Shown piece after piece: positions 36,201 to 44,900 of a stretch of 64,000 nt of DNA. The stretch spans positions 3,534,001-3,598,000 of the forward strand of contig NZ_AP022613.1 of NCBI RefSeq assembly GCF_010730195.1, written 5' to 3'. A program made the translations under genes and the position numbers. The notes under the pieces were generated by a model. The model saw only the letters and a program-made list of their open reading frames with translations. It was not told where the DNA came from and did not search any database. Source of the stretch: Mycobacterium conspicuum (GTDB lineage Bacteria; Actinomycetota; Actinomycetes; Mycobacteriales; Mycobacteriaceae). Position 1 is the stretch's first letter; each line of letters begins with the position of its first letter.

Positions 36201-37334
36201 GACGACGTCGAGATCATCGCCGACGGCGTGGACTACCGCGCCTCGTTCGCGAAGGGCGCTGTCACATTCGCCACCCGCAGCGATACCACGGGCAATGCGC
36301 TGCCCGGGTTGCTTCGAGGGTGGTTCGGCCAGTCGGCCGGCCATCCGGGAACAACACACACGGTCACGTTGGAGCAAGTCGACGGCACGCTCCTTTTGCG
36401 GCCCGCTGATTCGACCGACACAGGACTTGAGATCGATTATGTCCCGGTGTTCGGGGACTACACCGTCGCGTGCGGTCCCGGCGCACAGCAGTCATGGACC
36501 GACCATGCCGCAACCGAGATCCCCATCAAAAGACAAGGCGGAGAGCCCCTGACACCGTCGCGTAACTTCGTCTGCTTTGCCAAGGGCGACTCGATGGACG
36601 GCGGACCCGACCCGATCAAGCACGGTGATCCACTCCTGTTCGAGTGGATCACCGGCGGGTCGGCCCGCGACTATCTAAACCAGCCCGTCATCGTCGAGAC
36701 GTCCGGGAAGGGCGGAGTCGCAGGGACATTGAAGGTGCTCAGCCGAGAGGCCGACGGATACGTGCTGCGGTCGAACAACCCTTCCGTCGCACCCATTCAC
36801 GGCGAGTCGAACATGCGGCCGGTGGCGCGGCTGGTGAAGAAGCTCGATCAGCAGGACATCAATCCGCTGGCGCCCAGGATTGGCGAGCAATTCAAGAGCA
36901 CAGAGGTCCCGGCCCTCTACGGGGAGGTCTATAACCCGGGGAACTGGCGTTCGGGTCACGTCTCGCTGAAAAGCCATGTGATTCTGTTTGTTTCGTTGGA
37001 AAAACGCGCCGACCGCACCCAGTACACCGAACACTTCGAAGGGCCGGACATCTTCGTGTGGAGCTCGCAGACAACGACGTCACCAGAACGCAAGAAGGGC
37101 AAGGAGATTCTAGATGCCCTCGCGACGGGGAAGTCGATAGAGTTGTGGATGCGCCGGCGCGGCAATGACCCTGCGTTTACCTACCTTGGGCGCGTGGTTC
37201 CGATCAGCCACGAAGGTGCGGAGCCAATGTTGGTGAAGTTCCGGTTGCTGACGCCGCTGAGCGGTGAGCTCCAGTCGAGGCTGGGGTTCGCTGCTCACAA
37301 CGCTAATCCACAAGGCGCCGACAACGATCGATGA
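33300..37334 (+). CDS. HIT / PLD / SF2 helicase / S24 protease-like / DUF3427 protein, 1344 aa
   Basis: ATG 33300 follows GAAGG by seven bases; a TTG two codons earlier is less likely. Domains: HIT (about 1-125) with H95-L-H97-V-H99; a PLD-type nuclease half-site H248-P-K250 with GSSN270; an SF2 helicase with ATGLGKT (K371), DEFH at 453-456 and the late LQQLGRGLR; a segment resembling the LexA/UmuD S24 peptidase, with Cys1058-Gly1059, S1098 in AKGDSMDGG and K1145 in GTLKVL; then DUF3427 (about 1190-1320; WSSQTTTSPERKKGK, SHEGAEPM). The helicase-DUF3427 core is common in mobile and defence loci; the HIT and protease additions are unusual. It is probably co-transcribed with the upstream HEPN-helicase. 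Confidence 0.85.
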   Translation: MTAPESPFFEIPRAEWIAANRSAFAVWDAHPVNPGHALVVARRQISDWWEATPGERADIFELVDSVRAKINELHSPDGFNVGFNAGHAAGQTVDHLHVHVIPRYLGDVADPRGGIRGVIPARGNYLAGNVSHPTSNRSQPSEHDLEVTTPVLIDGQVRLLLPELVRHLRHVNFDRIDIVVSFIKMSGLTLLIGPLEDALERGARVRILTTDYLGLTEPAALARLHDLMDDDPDAISVRVFRDKQVSFHPKAYLFYSAAEAAEAAFVGSSNLSGSGLDGGIEWNLMVGTIDELKQRFTVLWTDHRSAPLTDELISSYTPAPTWVPDAVEAADRPMQPATPRPIQEEALHALAQTRADGFGAGMVTMATGLGKTWLAAFDAAQARAGRVLFVAHREEILKQSRDVFRQVNPEAMMGLYFGGEKQPDADFVFATVQTLSGSLDRFPPDAFDYVVVDEFHHAAAASYRKVLDHFTPRFLLGLTATPERLDGADLLSLCADNVVFECDLVEGIRRDELVPFHYWGVPDPVDFEPIPWRNGRFDPAALERAIETQDRAQSAFEEWQSHRGSRTLAFCASKHHADFMTDFFVQRGVRCASVHSGPSSAPRHQSIGELRSGALEVIFTVDIFNEGLDVPDIDTVLMLRPTESPVIFLQQLGRGLRIQEGKEALAVIDFIGNHRSFLLKPRTLLSLGRREAPSTLQVLAALESKDFGLPAGCSVDYDLTVVEMLKTLSRTSARDAIEEYCRSYMEDEGLRPTAAQTFRAGFDPAVVTAHYGGWFQFLRSIDLLGEGEAALVDAHGDTLRAIQTESITKSYKLIAIRALLHEGALRTGDDIATNADVSRRLLLADPRLARDVPLKEFPDLAAAPSEKWAHYWLKWPIAHLTGTGPDGARAPKLFRLDGDRIMPTFDVGDELGEVFDALAAELIEYRLANYVLNKEKSTTRSWTCRLAYADGHPIIRLDRRQSADLPTDDVEIIADGVDYRASFAKGAVTFATRSDTTGNALPGLLRGWFGQSAGHPGTTHTVTLEQVDGTLLLRPADSTDTGLEIDYVPVFGDYTVACGPGAQQSWTDHAATEIPIKRQGGEPLTPSRNFVCFAKGDSMDGGPDPIKHGDPLLFEWITGGSARDYLNQPVIVETSGKGGVAGTLKVLSREADGYVLRSNNPSVAPIHGESNMRPVARLVKKLDQQDINPLAPRIGEQFKSTEVPALYGEVYNPGNWRSGHVSLKSHVILFVSLEKRADRTQYTEHFEGPDIFVWSSQTTTSPERKKGKEILDALATGKSIELWMRRRGNDPAFTYLGRVVPISHEGAEPMLVKFRLLTPLSGELQSRLGFAAHNANPQGADNDR

Positions 37335-37467
37335 ACAGGTGACCGGTGACAGCAATCGTCTCTGATTGGGCTCCGGGATGTTCCGCTATGCGGCCTAACA
37401 AGCGAATAGAAAATTTGGGCAATCCCCAACGATAGAAGCGATCGGATTCCAGTCGGAATGGCGCGGT

Positions 37468-39156
37468 TCACGTCTTGGTGTTAGGTAGCAGTCGGTGTGG
37501 CCCGATGAAGCCGACATGGATTATGCATTGCTTGTCATCGAAGTGGAAGTAAATGCGCGGCGCCAGATTTCCACCTCCCGTGGCGATTTTAAGATGCGGC
37601 TCCATGTAGATGCGGCCGGATGGTGCGATCTCAGTGGCAATCGGAAATTCGCGTGTCCGCCGAAGTCTCGGCGAGTTGTTTACAAACTCCGATTCCTTCA
37701 TTGCTAGCTTCTTATTGGTAGCACGCCATGCACGTGGGTTCTTTGAGTTCTCGCACCACTCCCAGAACCCACCGCCATCCCAGCCATCTGCGCGGTCGAC
37801 GGCATAAGCGTGAAGAGCCAGCAACCCTTCCCACGACGTCTGACCCCATGCCGCCGCCGCCGGTGAAGCGTCGAGGTCATCGAGATCGTGCAGCGCTTCC
37901 TCGGGGATAACCAGCCTATCGGCCAGATACGCCCTGGCAAGGCTGACGGCCTCCGTCACACTAACCGCAGTCGCCGGAGGTTGTTCCTCTTCCACCACGG
38001 TGTGGAACTTGTCTGGAGCCGTAAGTTGGCCCTGCAGTGATACGACATGGCTTCTCAGGTCCTCGATCTCACGGAGCGCAAGGGCACGTTCCTCGAGAGC
38101 GGCGCCCAGGTCGATGGCCAAGTCGTCGATGAATTCGTCCTGTTGTTTGACGTGTTCACGCAGTTCTGTGATCGTCGTGTCAGCCTCGCGGAGCTGGTCG
38201 TCGGCGAGCTGGAGAAGTTCATCAAAGCTGCCGCCGGTGTCGACGTCCTCCAGCAAACGTTTGACTGCCGGATAGCTAGAAGGTGGTCGCCGCACCGCTG
38301 ATACTGGTCCAAGCAGCCTGGCGATCGCCTGACCGGCAACGAAATTCGAACGTGTGTAGCGGTCAGAAGTGTAATAGCGGTGGCGCCAAGCATTTCCAGG
38401 CTCGGCTGGGTCCACATCAGCCAGATAGACGCGGATCGCACCGTCCCACACCCCGTAGGAACGGCCCAACGCGTCGATGAGTCCGTCGCCAGCTGCGTTG
38501 TCGACTGTGTAAGTGGTAGCGATGCCAAACGTCCTCTGCCTCACCGCCTCAACGATTTTGGGGTAATAGAGATCAGACTCTGCTGCTTTGGCTCTCGCCG
38601 CCGGACTGTCGTTGGCAACGATGATCGGCAATGTCCGACCAGGACGCGAGATTAACTCGGCAAGCAGTTCGCCGTCGGCCGCTCCCGTCATAACGGTACG
38701 GTCAGGCACGAGTGCATCACCGTCAACCTGAGGGGATCTTCCCCCTGCGAGTAGTTCACGAACGAGTTTGGGCGCCGCGACGGCCAAGCGCGCTATGTCG
38801 ATGTCGCCAACCACCTCGACGTCGACCCAAAACCACCGATTTGCTGTGTCATCTTGCTCGAGGGCCTCCCAACTACGCAGCGTCGTGTGCCATCGTGTAC
38901 CGCCCGAACGGGTCTCGATAAGATCACCGCGGTACGCCTCGGTAATACCGACTTCCGCGTCGGCGCCAGCGATAGTGTGGACCTCAAGATCGACCCGCTC
39001 GCCATTCTGTTGCCCTTCACCGTGAGCTTTCCCGGTGGTAGGCACGACAATTACCGGCCATTTTTCGCTCACCCAGTGGATAAACCTGTCGGCCGCGAAT
39101 CCGCGAATGTCGTCAATGGCATTGTCCTGCCATATCGCTCGATAGATCAAGGACAT
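37468..39156 (-). CDS. Uncharacterised 562-aa protein at the 3' end of the DISARM operon
   Basis: Not a recognised drm gene. ATG 39156 is 21 bp after drmC, with GGGAG upstream, so it is part of the operon. The N-terminal 330 residues are an unassigned alpha/beta region opening IYRAIWQDNAIDDIRGF. Residues about 345-400 form a coiled coil (LADDQLREADTTITELREHV). The C-terminal 130 residues include DGGGFWEWCENSKNPRAWR and a terminal beta hairpin, PRIYFHFDDKQCIIHVGFIG then PHRLLPNTKT, resembling the compact RelE/ParE-like ends seen in some toxin proteins. It could be an accessory or effector subunit of DISARM, or an unrelated passenger. Confidence 0.75.
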   Translation of the reverse strand: MSLIYRAIWQDNAIDDIRGFAADRFIHWVSEKWPVIVVPTTGKAHGEGQQNGERVDLEVHTIAGADAEVGITEAYRGDLIETRSGGTRWHTTLRSWEALEQDDTANRWFWVDVEVVGDIDIARLAVAAPKLVRELLAGGRSPQVDGDALVPDRTVMTGAADGELLAELISRPGRTLPIIVANDSPAARAKAAESDLYYPKIVEAVRQRTFGIATTYTVDNAAGDGLIDALGRSYGVWDGAIRVYLADVDPAEPGNAWRHRYYTSDRYTRSNFVAGQAIARLLGPVSAVRRPPSSYPAVKRLLEDVDTGGSFDELLQLADDQLREADTTITELREHVKQQDEFIDDLAIDLGAALEERALALREIEDLRSHVVSLQGQLTAPDKFHTVVEEEQPPATAVSVTEAVSLARAYLADRLVIPEEALHDLDDLDASPAAAAWGQTSWEGLLALHAYAVDRADGWDGGGFWEWCENSKNPRAWRATNKKLAMKESEFVNNSPRLRRTREFPIATEIAPSGRIYMEPHLKIATGGGNLAPRIYFHFDDKQCIIHVGFIGPHRLLPNTKT

Positions 39157-39177
39157 AGGGCAACTTCTCCCACTTGG

Positions 39178-39876
39178 TCACACCAGTTCGTACAACGTCC
39201 CATGCTTGCTACACATGGTCGATTCGATCGATGTCGCGAGGCCGTTGTCTTGGATCAGCAGTCCGAACTCGACGTTGCGGTTCTCTGCGTTGTAGGAGAA
39301 GTTCGCGCTGGTCAGTAACACCATCGCGTGGTCTACCACGATGAATTTGGTATGACTAACGATTAGATTGCCGTCACGAAGTTGTGCCGATCGGTACACC
39401 GTGGCGCGGGGCAGTTGCGCCTTCACGGCGCACGGGTCGCCTTTGTCGGCATCGACATAAACACAGACTGCGACGCCCGGCTGTTCGGACACATACTTGA
39501 GCGCAGTCCACATGTTCGAGTTCGCTGAGAAGTTGTAAGTTGCGCACGTAACCGACACTCGCGCGCCACTGACAATACGGTGGAACTCACTAGTGAGATG
39601 GCCGGCGGTGGCCTCGTTGCCGGGCATCGTCCACACCGGAACCAGTTCGCGGTGAATAGACTTCGCACCTGCGATCGCCCGGAGTACCGCGGCGGACACA
39701 GCAGGGTTGGTATGGCCCAGCCCCGCGAGAGCAAGCAATTCTGCAGCCCGCTCGCGGTGGGCTGCGCCCACCGCTTGCAGCGCATGGGCGGTGTGTTCCC
39801 CGGCTTCGATTAGCACCGCAAGGCCCTCGGCCTCACTAGCAGTGAGGTATTCCCCAAGCGCCGCGAACGGACTCAT
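39178..39876 (-). CDS. drmC: DISARM phospholipase D-like protein DrmC
   Basis: A 232-aa single-domain PLD-superfamily protein. The HKD-type motif is complete, VSHTKFIVVDHAMVLLTSAN (H-x-K-x4-D, then SAN), near residues 180-200. One HKD copy means dimerisation would be needed for a full active site. DrmC is part of the DISARM core but is dispensable for protection in the published Bacillus system. ATG overlaps drmB by 4 bp. Confidence 0.9.
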   Translation of the reverse strand: MSPFAALGEYLTASEAEGLAVLIEAGEHTAHALQAVGAAHRERAAELLALAGLGHTNPAVSAAVLRAIAGAKSIHRELVPVWTMPGNEATAGHLTSEFHRIVSGARVSVTCATYNFSANSNMWTALKYVSEQPGVAVCVYVDADKGDPCAVKAQLPRATVYRSAQLRDGNLIVSHTKFIVVDHAMVLLTSANFSYNAENRNVEFGLLIQDNGLATSIESTMCSKHGTLYELV

Positions 39877-41915
39877 AGAGCATCGACGGCTCCGAAGAAG
39901 CCCGGCACAGAGTCGCCGTCGGCGCTGGGCAGCGTAAGGAGGAACCGGCGGTCGAGGAACCGGTTCGCCTTCTCACAGGACGTTTCCGACGCGAAAGAGC
40001 AGCAGTGACAGGCGGCACCATGCAGGAAGTCCTCCGGGTCATGCGGTATCCGCATCGCGCACACAGGGTCTGACGAGCAACGCCCCGCACGCCGCAACGC
40101 CGAGGCCACAAGTCCTTGGAGCCGTATAGGTTCCGACAGCGCTATCAGACCGCCTAGCGTGCCTTCACTGTCGGATGCCGTGGTACAGATCAACAGTCCT
40201 GCGGCGCCTTCTCGCTGCTCGGATGTTGGCCAACCGTAAATGCGTTCGCTCAAGCTGGCCGCGCCATAGCCGCAGGACATGGCCATCTCACGGATCAGCA
40301 CATGAGATAGCGTGTGAAGCAACCAGTATCGCGGGGCCGGCAGCCGCGTATCGGGGTCCACTTTGGCCGCCGTTTCAGAAAAACGACTCCAGAAGTTACG
40401 CCGATGCGCGTTCCGGTGCGCGGTCCACAACGGCGATGACAGAATCGTCTTCTCCCATGCCTCGACCTCGGAAAGGTTGAGCTGCAAGAAGATTCCCTCG
40501 CCACGGTCTTCGGTTGCCGGTATCCACGTCGGTTTGCCATTGCGGGTGAGTTTCACCAGTCGGCGCACCACATCGTTCACGCGGTCCAACGCATCGAGAC
40601 GGGTAAAGCCAAGGAACGCGTTGACCTTTTTCATCTTGTTGACGGCAACCACCCGGCCGATCCGGCTGGGTAACTCGGGGCCGAGTTGTTGCTCGGTCAC
40701 CATCAGGCCGCTGGTATTTGGTTGCTCGGGGAATAGAGCCGGTTTCTGCAGATATCGCCATTCAGGAACCAGCATCTCGACGGGGTCCCATGCGGCGAGC
40801 TTTTCGTGGCGCTCCTCCTCGGAGTCCGGAGGTTTGAGTACATCGGCGACGGTCTTGGCGATCTCGTCGTCGGTAACATCTGCCAGGTCGATGCTTTTGG
40901 CTCCGGCCAGTGCACGAATTACGTCGATCTGCGCACCGAATTGCTTCACTTGCTCCACACCGAGCTCAGCCCGGAGCCTGTCGGCGAGCGCTTCGGTCTT
41001 TTCCTCATGGGTGGGCATCACGATGATCGACTGAGTGGAGGGGAACCAGAGGTTGGACGCGCCCATCATGATTAGCGCGGGTCGTCCATCACAGTTGGTG
41101 TCAAAGGCGTTCAGGTGCGGGTGGCGGCCTCGACATGTCTGCGGCAATTTGTCACGCCCTGCCGTGCCTTGTGCTTCGGCCATGCTGCGCGTCGCCCCGC
41201 ATGAGGCGCACTCGATGGTTGAGCCGATGCTCCGTCCGACGTTGGCATCGCGCATCTTCAGGTCTGGGGCTTCGGCCTTCGGACACTGTGCACCGCGATG
41301 CACCCATAGGCCGTAGGGGAACTCATCGAGATGTCCGTTGGCGCATGTCAGTAAGTGCTGCGCGGGGACGGCTGGACTCTCCCGCCGTCGCGAACTTGAG
41401 CCCGCGCGTTGCACACCGCGCCCGGGGCAGCTCTTGTGGGTGAACTGGGCTAGGTCTGGGCGAAACGGGTGGGTGTTGGTGTAGCTGAATCGCGGCAGCG
41501 GGCCGAGGTAGTCACATCCGGTGCAGCGCAACCATTGCGGGAACACTCGCGCCGGTATACCCAGGTCTGCGCCCTCACTGGAAAACGCGCGCTGCTTTGG
41601 CTGCCAGGGGAACGGCCGCAGCGCATCCACCTGTGGGCCGAGGTGCAGCCGTACGACGTTGAGCAGGCGTGGCTCGATGATTGTCGGCACGTGTTCGCGT
41701 CGCTTCCAAATCGGCTCCCAGTCATCCAAACCGGCTGGCATCACCGAGAATCCAGGCAGGTCCATGATTGCGCCGGGCCCGTAGGTGTAGAGCAGTGACG
41801 AGGGGCGCGCGGTCCCGACCTTCGCACGGTTTTTGACGACGCCCTCTTCGACGTCACCAAGGGGGTCCAGGGATACAGTGGCGTCATAGAGCATCTCGGT
41901 GACGGTGTCGGTCAT
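39873..41915 (-). CDS. drmB: DISARM DUF1998 protein DrmB
   Basis: A 680-aa DUF1998-family protein. It opens with VGTARPSSLLYTYGPGAIMD, the usual DrmB N-terminus, has several Cys pairs for zinc (LRCTGCDY, CASCGAT, CHCCSF) and ends with the DUF1998 signature region (LLHTLSHVLIREMAMSCGYG). DrmB forms a complex with the DrmA helicase to sense and process incoming phage DNA. It overlaps drmA and drmC by 4 bp on each side. Confidence 0.93.
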   Translation of the reverse strand: MTDTVTEMLYDATVSLDPLGDVEEGVVKNRAKVGTARPSSLLYTYGPGAIMDLPGFSVMPAGLDDWEPIWKRREHVPTIIEPRLLNVVRLHLGPQVDALRPFPWQPKQRAFSSEGADLGIPARVFPQWLRCTGCDYLGPLPRFSYTNTHPFRPDLAQFTHKSCPGRGVQRAGSSSRRRESPAVPAQHLLTCANGHLDEFPYGLWVHRGAQCPKAEAPDLKMRDANVGRSIGSTIECASCGATRSMAEAQGTAGRDKLPQTCRGRHPHLNAFDTNCDGRPALIMMGASNLWFPSTQSIIVMPTHEEKTEALADRLRAELGVEQVKQFGAQIDVIRALAGAKSIDLADVTDDEIAKTVADVLKPPDSEEERHEKLAAWDPVEMLVPEWRYLQKPALFPEQPNTSGLMVTEQQLGPELPSRIGRVVAVNKMKKVNAFLGFTRLDALDRVNDVVRRLVKLTRNGKPTWIPATEDRGEGIFLQLNLSEVEAWEKTILSSPLWTAHRNAHRRNFWSRFSETAAKVDPDTRLPAPRYWLLHTLSHVLIREMAMSCGYGAASLSERIYGWPTSEQREGAAGLLICTTASDSEGTLGGLIALSEPIRLQGLVASALRRAGRCSSDPVCAMRIPHDPEDFLHGAACHCCSFASETSCEKANRFLDRRFLLTLPSADGDSVPGFFGAVDAL

Positions 41916-44900
41916 TCGTCACCCTTCCCGGCCGGCAGGACCCAAGTGGGCGCACCGTCAGGTGTCCGCACGAACAGCCGCTCGGGGATGGGGCTGACTA
42001 AGACGTTGATCTCCGGCTGCACTTCCCGCATTGAGTTCGCTACCACGAAGGGTGGTTGCATCGATCCGCCTGCCGCCGCCTTGGCGTGCTCGGGGCTGAC
42101 GAGCAGCGCCAGGTATTTGTCGCCCTCACCGGTACGTTCGTAAACCAGCGTCTTGCCCATCTCGGTGGCGTTTTTGGTTCGATCCGACCATCGATCAATC
42201 CGATTGGTCAGCAGGTCGCTGGCGCGTTTGGTCGCATCGTCGTCTTGTGCGGCTGCCGCGATGCGCTTCTTGAGCCGCGCGACGATGTTTTCGACGGCGC
42301 TGTGCTGGTCTTTGATCCGCCACGCGGTGCGCTCAGGCGATAGACCATCTTCCAGGTGGGCTTGCAGGACTCGTGCGGCGCTGACCAGCAGGCCGTCGAT
42401 GCCCCGGTCCAGCGACGTCGGTGAGTACGGCGTGACCGACAACGCTTCGACCTGGGCGTAGAACGTTTCGTGGTAATGGCGAAATTGCTCGAAGTGGGCC
42501 AGGTCGCGTGGGCGAGCCCAGTTGCCCAGCGTCACAACCAAACCGGGCCGGTTCGCGTCTCGACCAACACGGGACGAGGCCTGAATGTATTCAGCGGTGT
42601 TCTTGGGCTGCCCGGCCACGAGCATCAACCCGAGGCGCTGCACGTCCACCCCAACCTGGAGCATCGAGGTGGCCAGCACCACGTCAAAGGGCGATTGCGC
42701 CTCATTGCGGACACGCACGGCTTTGCCGTTCTTCTGGTCGGCCATCCGGGTTCGCGCCGCTTCGTTGGTGTCGTAGGTCGGGTCGAATTGCAGCCCGAGC
42801 CGGTCCAATGTCGCGCCGATCTCCGAGGAGGCGATGCGCGCCGTCAGCTCGCCCTTGTGTAGCAGACCAAACGCGGCACCCAGCCGACGCGGAAAACCAG
42901 AACCCCGACGCGGCCGCCTGACCCTATCCTGCACGTCGTCCGACAAGTATCGAGTCATGCCCGCCAACTCGCGGGTGGCGTTAAAGTAGCCGACTAACGT
43001 CATGTACGGGTCGGCGTCGGCGCCACAGCGGTCGAACAGTAGCTGCCCGGCCGACAGCAGCACCTCCGAGGCGCGGATCTGTGCGTTGGCCAACCGCACG
43101 CCTTGCGCGCTCACCCCGACGTAACGGCGGCCCGAGTTCTCTTTGCTGACCGGGATTTCCACGGAGAAGTAGGTGTCGGCGACATCGAGCACTTGCGGCG
43201 GGAACATTTCGACGCGCCGCCCATACAAGCCCCGTACTTGCTCCGTAGCGTTGCGCACCGTCGCGGTTGAGGCCACGATCAACGGCCGCACCGGTTTGCC
43301 GTCGGCGCGCTCCCAGGAGGCGAGGGTTTCGACGGCGACTTCGAACAGGCCGACGGAGGTGCCCAGCGCCCCGGTGATTAGGTGCAGCTCATCTTGGATG
43401 ATTAGATCCGGCGGCCGCAGCCGGTCGACTGGGCGAATCGTGGCCGCGGGCTGTCCGTTCGTGGCCGGGTGCGCGGTAGAGATGCTGCAGCCGCCGTAGT
43501 CGGGGTGCACGTAGCCGTGGCGTCCACATCGCCGCCTAACGTAGCCGAACAGCGCTGCGGCCTCGCCCTCGCGCGCCAGTCGGGCGAACTTGTCCACAGT
43601 GGCGATGACGAATGCCGGTGTGAGCCGATAGATCTCCTCGTCGACGGTCAACACCGGCAGACCCTCGGTCACGCTGCCGCCCTTGGCAAATGGACATTGG
43701 GCCAGTTCATCTCCGCAGTAGACAAATACGCGGCGCAGCGTCGCATCGGCTTTGACCTGTGCGGCGGAGACGGGGGTGCCGCACCAGGGGCAGCGCTGGA
43801 GCTGCAGCACCGTCAGGCGGTGCGAACCGTATTCGTTGGCCCGGGCCAGTTGCTCGTCGGCCTCCTCGAACCGTTTCGGGCTCACATCAGTGCCGACCCA
43901 CAGTCCGATCCGGAATGGTTCGCTGCCCCAGGTGCTTTCATCGGCACGTCGCACCAGCTCGGCCGCACACATCAGCGCGGTGGCGCGCTGGAACTGCTGG
44001 GCGGTCAACAGCCGCAACGTGTATCGCATCAACACGGCGACCCCATCGCGGCCGTCGAGGGGTCCTTCGCTCGATTCGACGACGCCCTGCCTGCGGCGGA
44101 TCGCGAAAGTGTAGGCCGCCAATCCGAGATAGGCCTCGGTCTTGCCGCCACCGGTCGGGAAGAACAGCAACTCGACCCGCGCTTGATGCTCGGCGCTGCG
44201 TAGCGGCACCGTGGGGTCGGTTAACGCGGGAAGCTGCATGAGGATGAAGGCTAGCTGGAACGGCCGCCAGGATGCGGCGGTCTCCCCCTTGTCTGCAACC
44301 TTTTTCTGCGCATCCGGGATCGACAGTGACGGATCGGAGGCGCGCTCCGCCGCAACCTGGGTGGCGATGCGTTGGTCGCGCATCACTTGGTTCATGAATC
44401 GAAAGCAGCGCAGCGCTTCGTCGTCAGTGGCGACGTGTTCGAGCCCGGCCTGAAGCCGCTGGTGGGCCTGACGCGCCTCCCACAACACCAACTCCGCTGT
44501 CTCGCGTAGATGTTCGGGCAGCTCGGCAGCGATCGACTGCTGGCCGTCCAACCAGGTGCCGTATTCCGTTACCAGGGGCTGCAGCCCGTTGCGCAACTCA
44601 TCGGGTGTGACGCGGGACAGTTTGTCCATGGACAGCAGCGCGTTCTCCACAGGCCGAGCTCGAGTCTGCGGGGTTTCGGCGACCGGTAGCCAGGTTGTCC
44701 ACACCGCTGACGCGCGCCGCGAGCCGGTTTTGACCGACCAGTCGACCGAGCAGGTCCGCCCGATCGCGTATTCCAGCCGGTTGCGGTACTGCAGGTTGAG
44801 CCGTCGGACCTCCGGATCGTGTTCGGGGAGTTCTTGTTCCAACACGTCGCAGACCGGCAGGAACACCTCGGCACCGCCCGCGTCGACATGAAGTTTTGTT

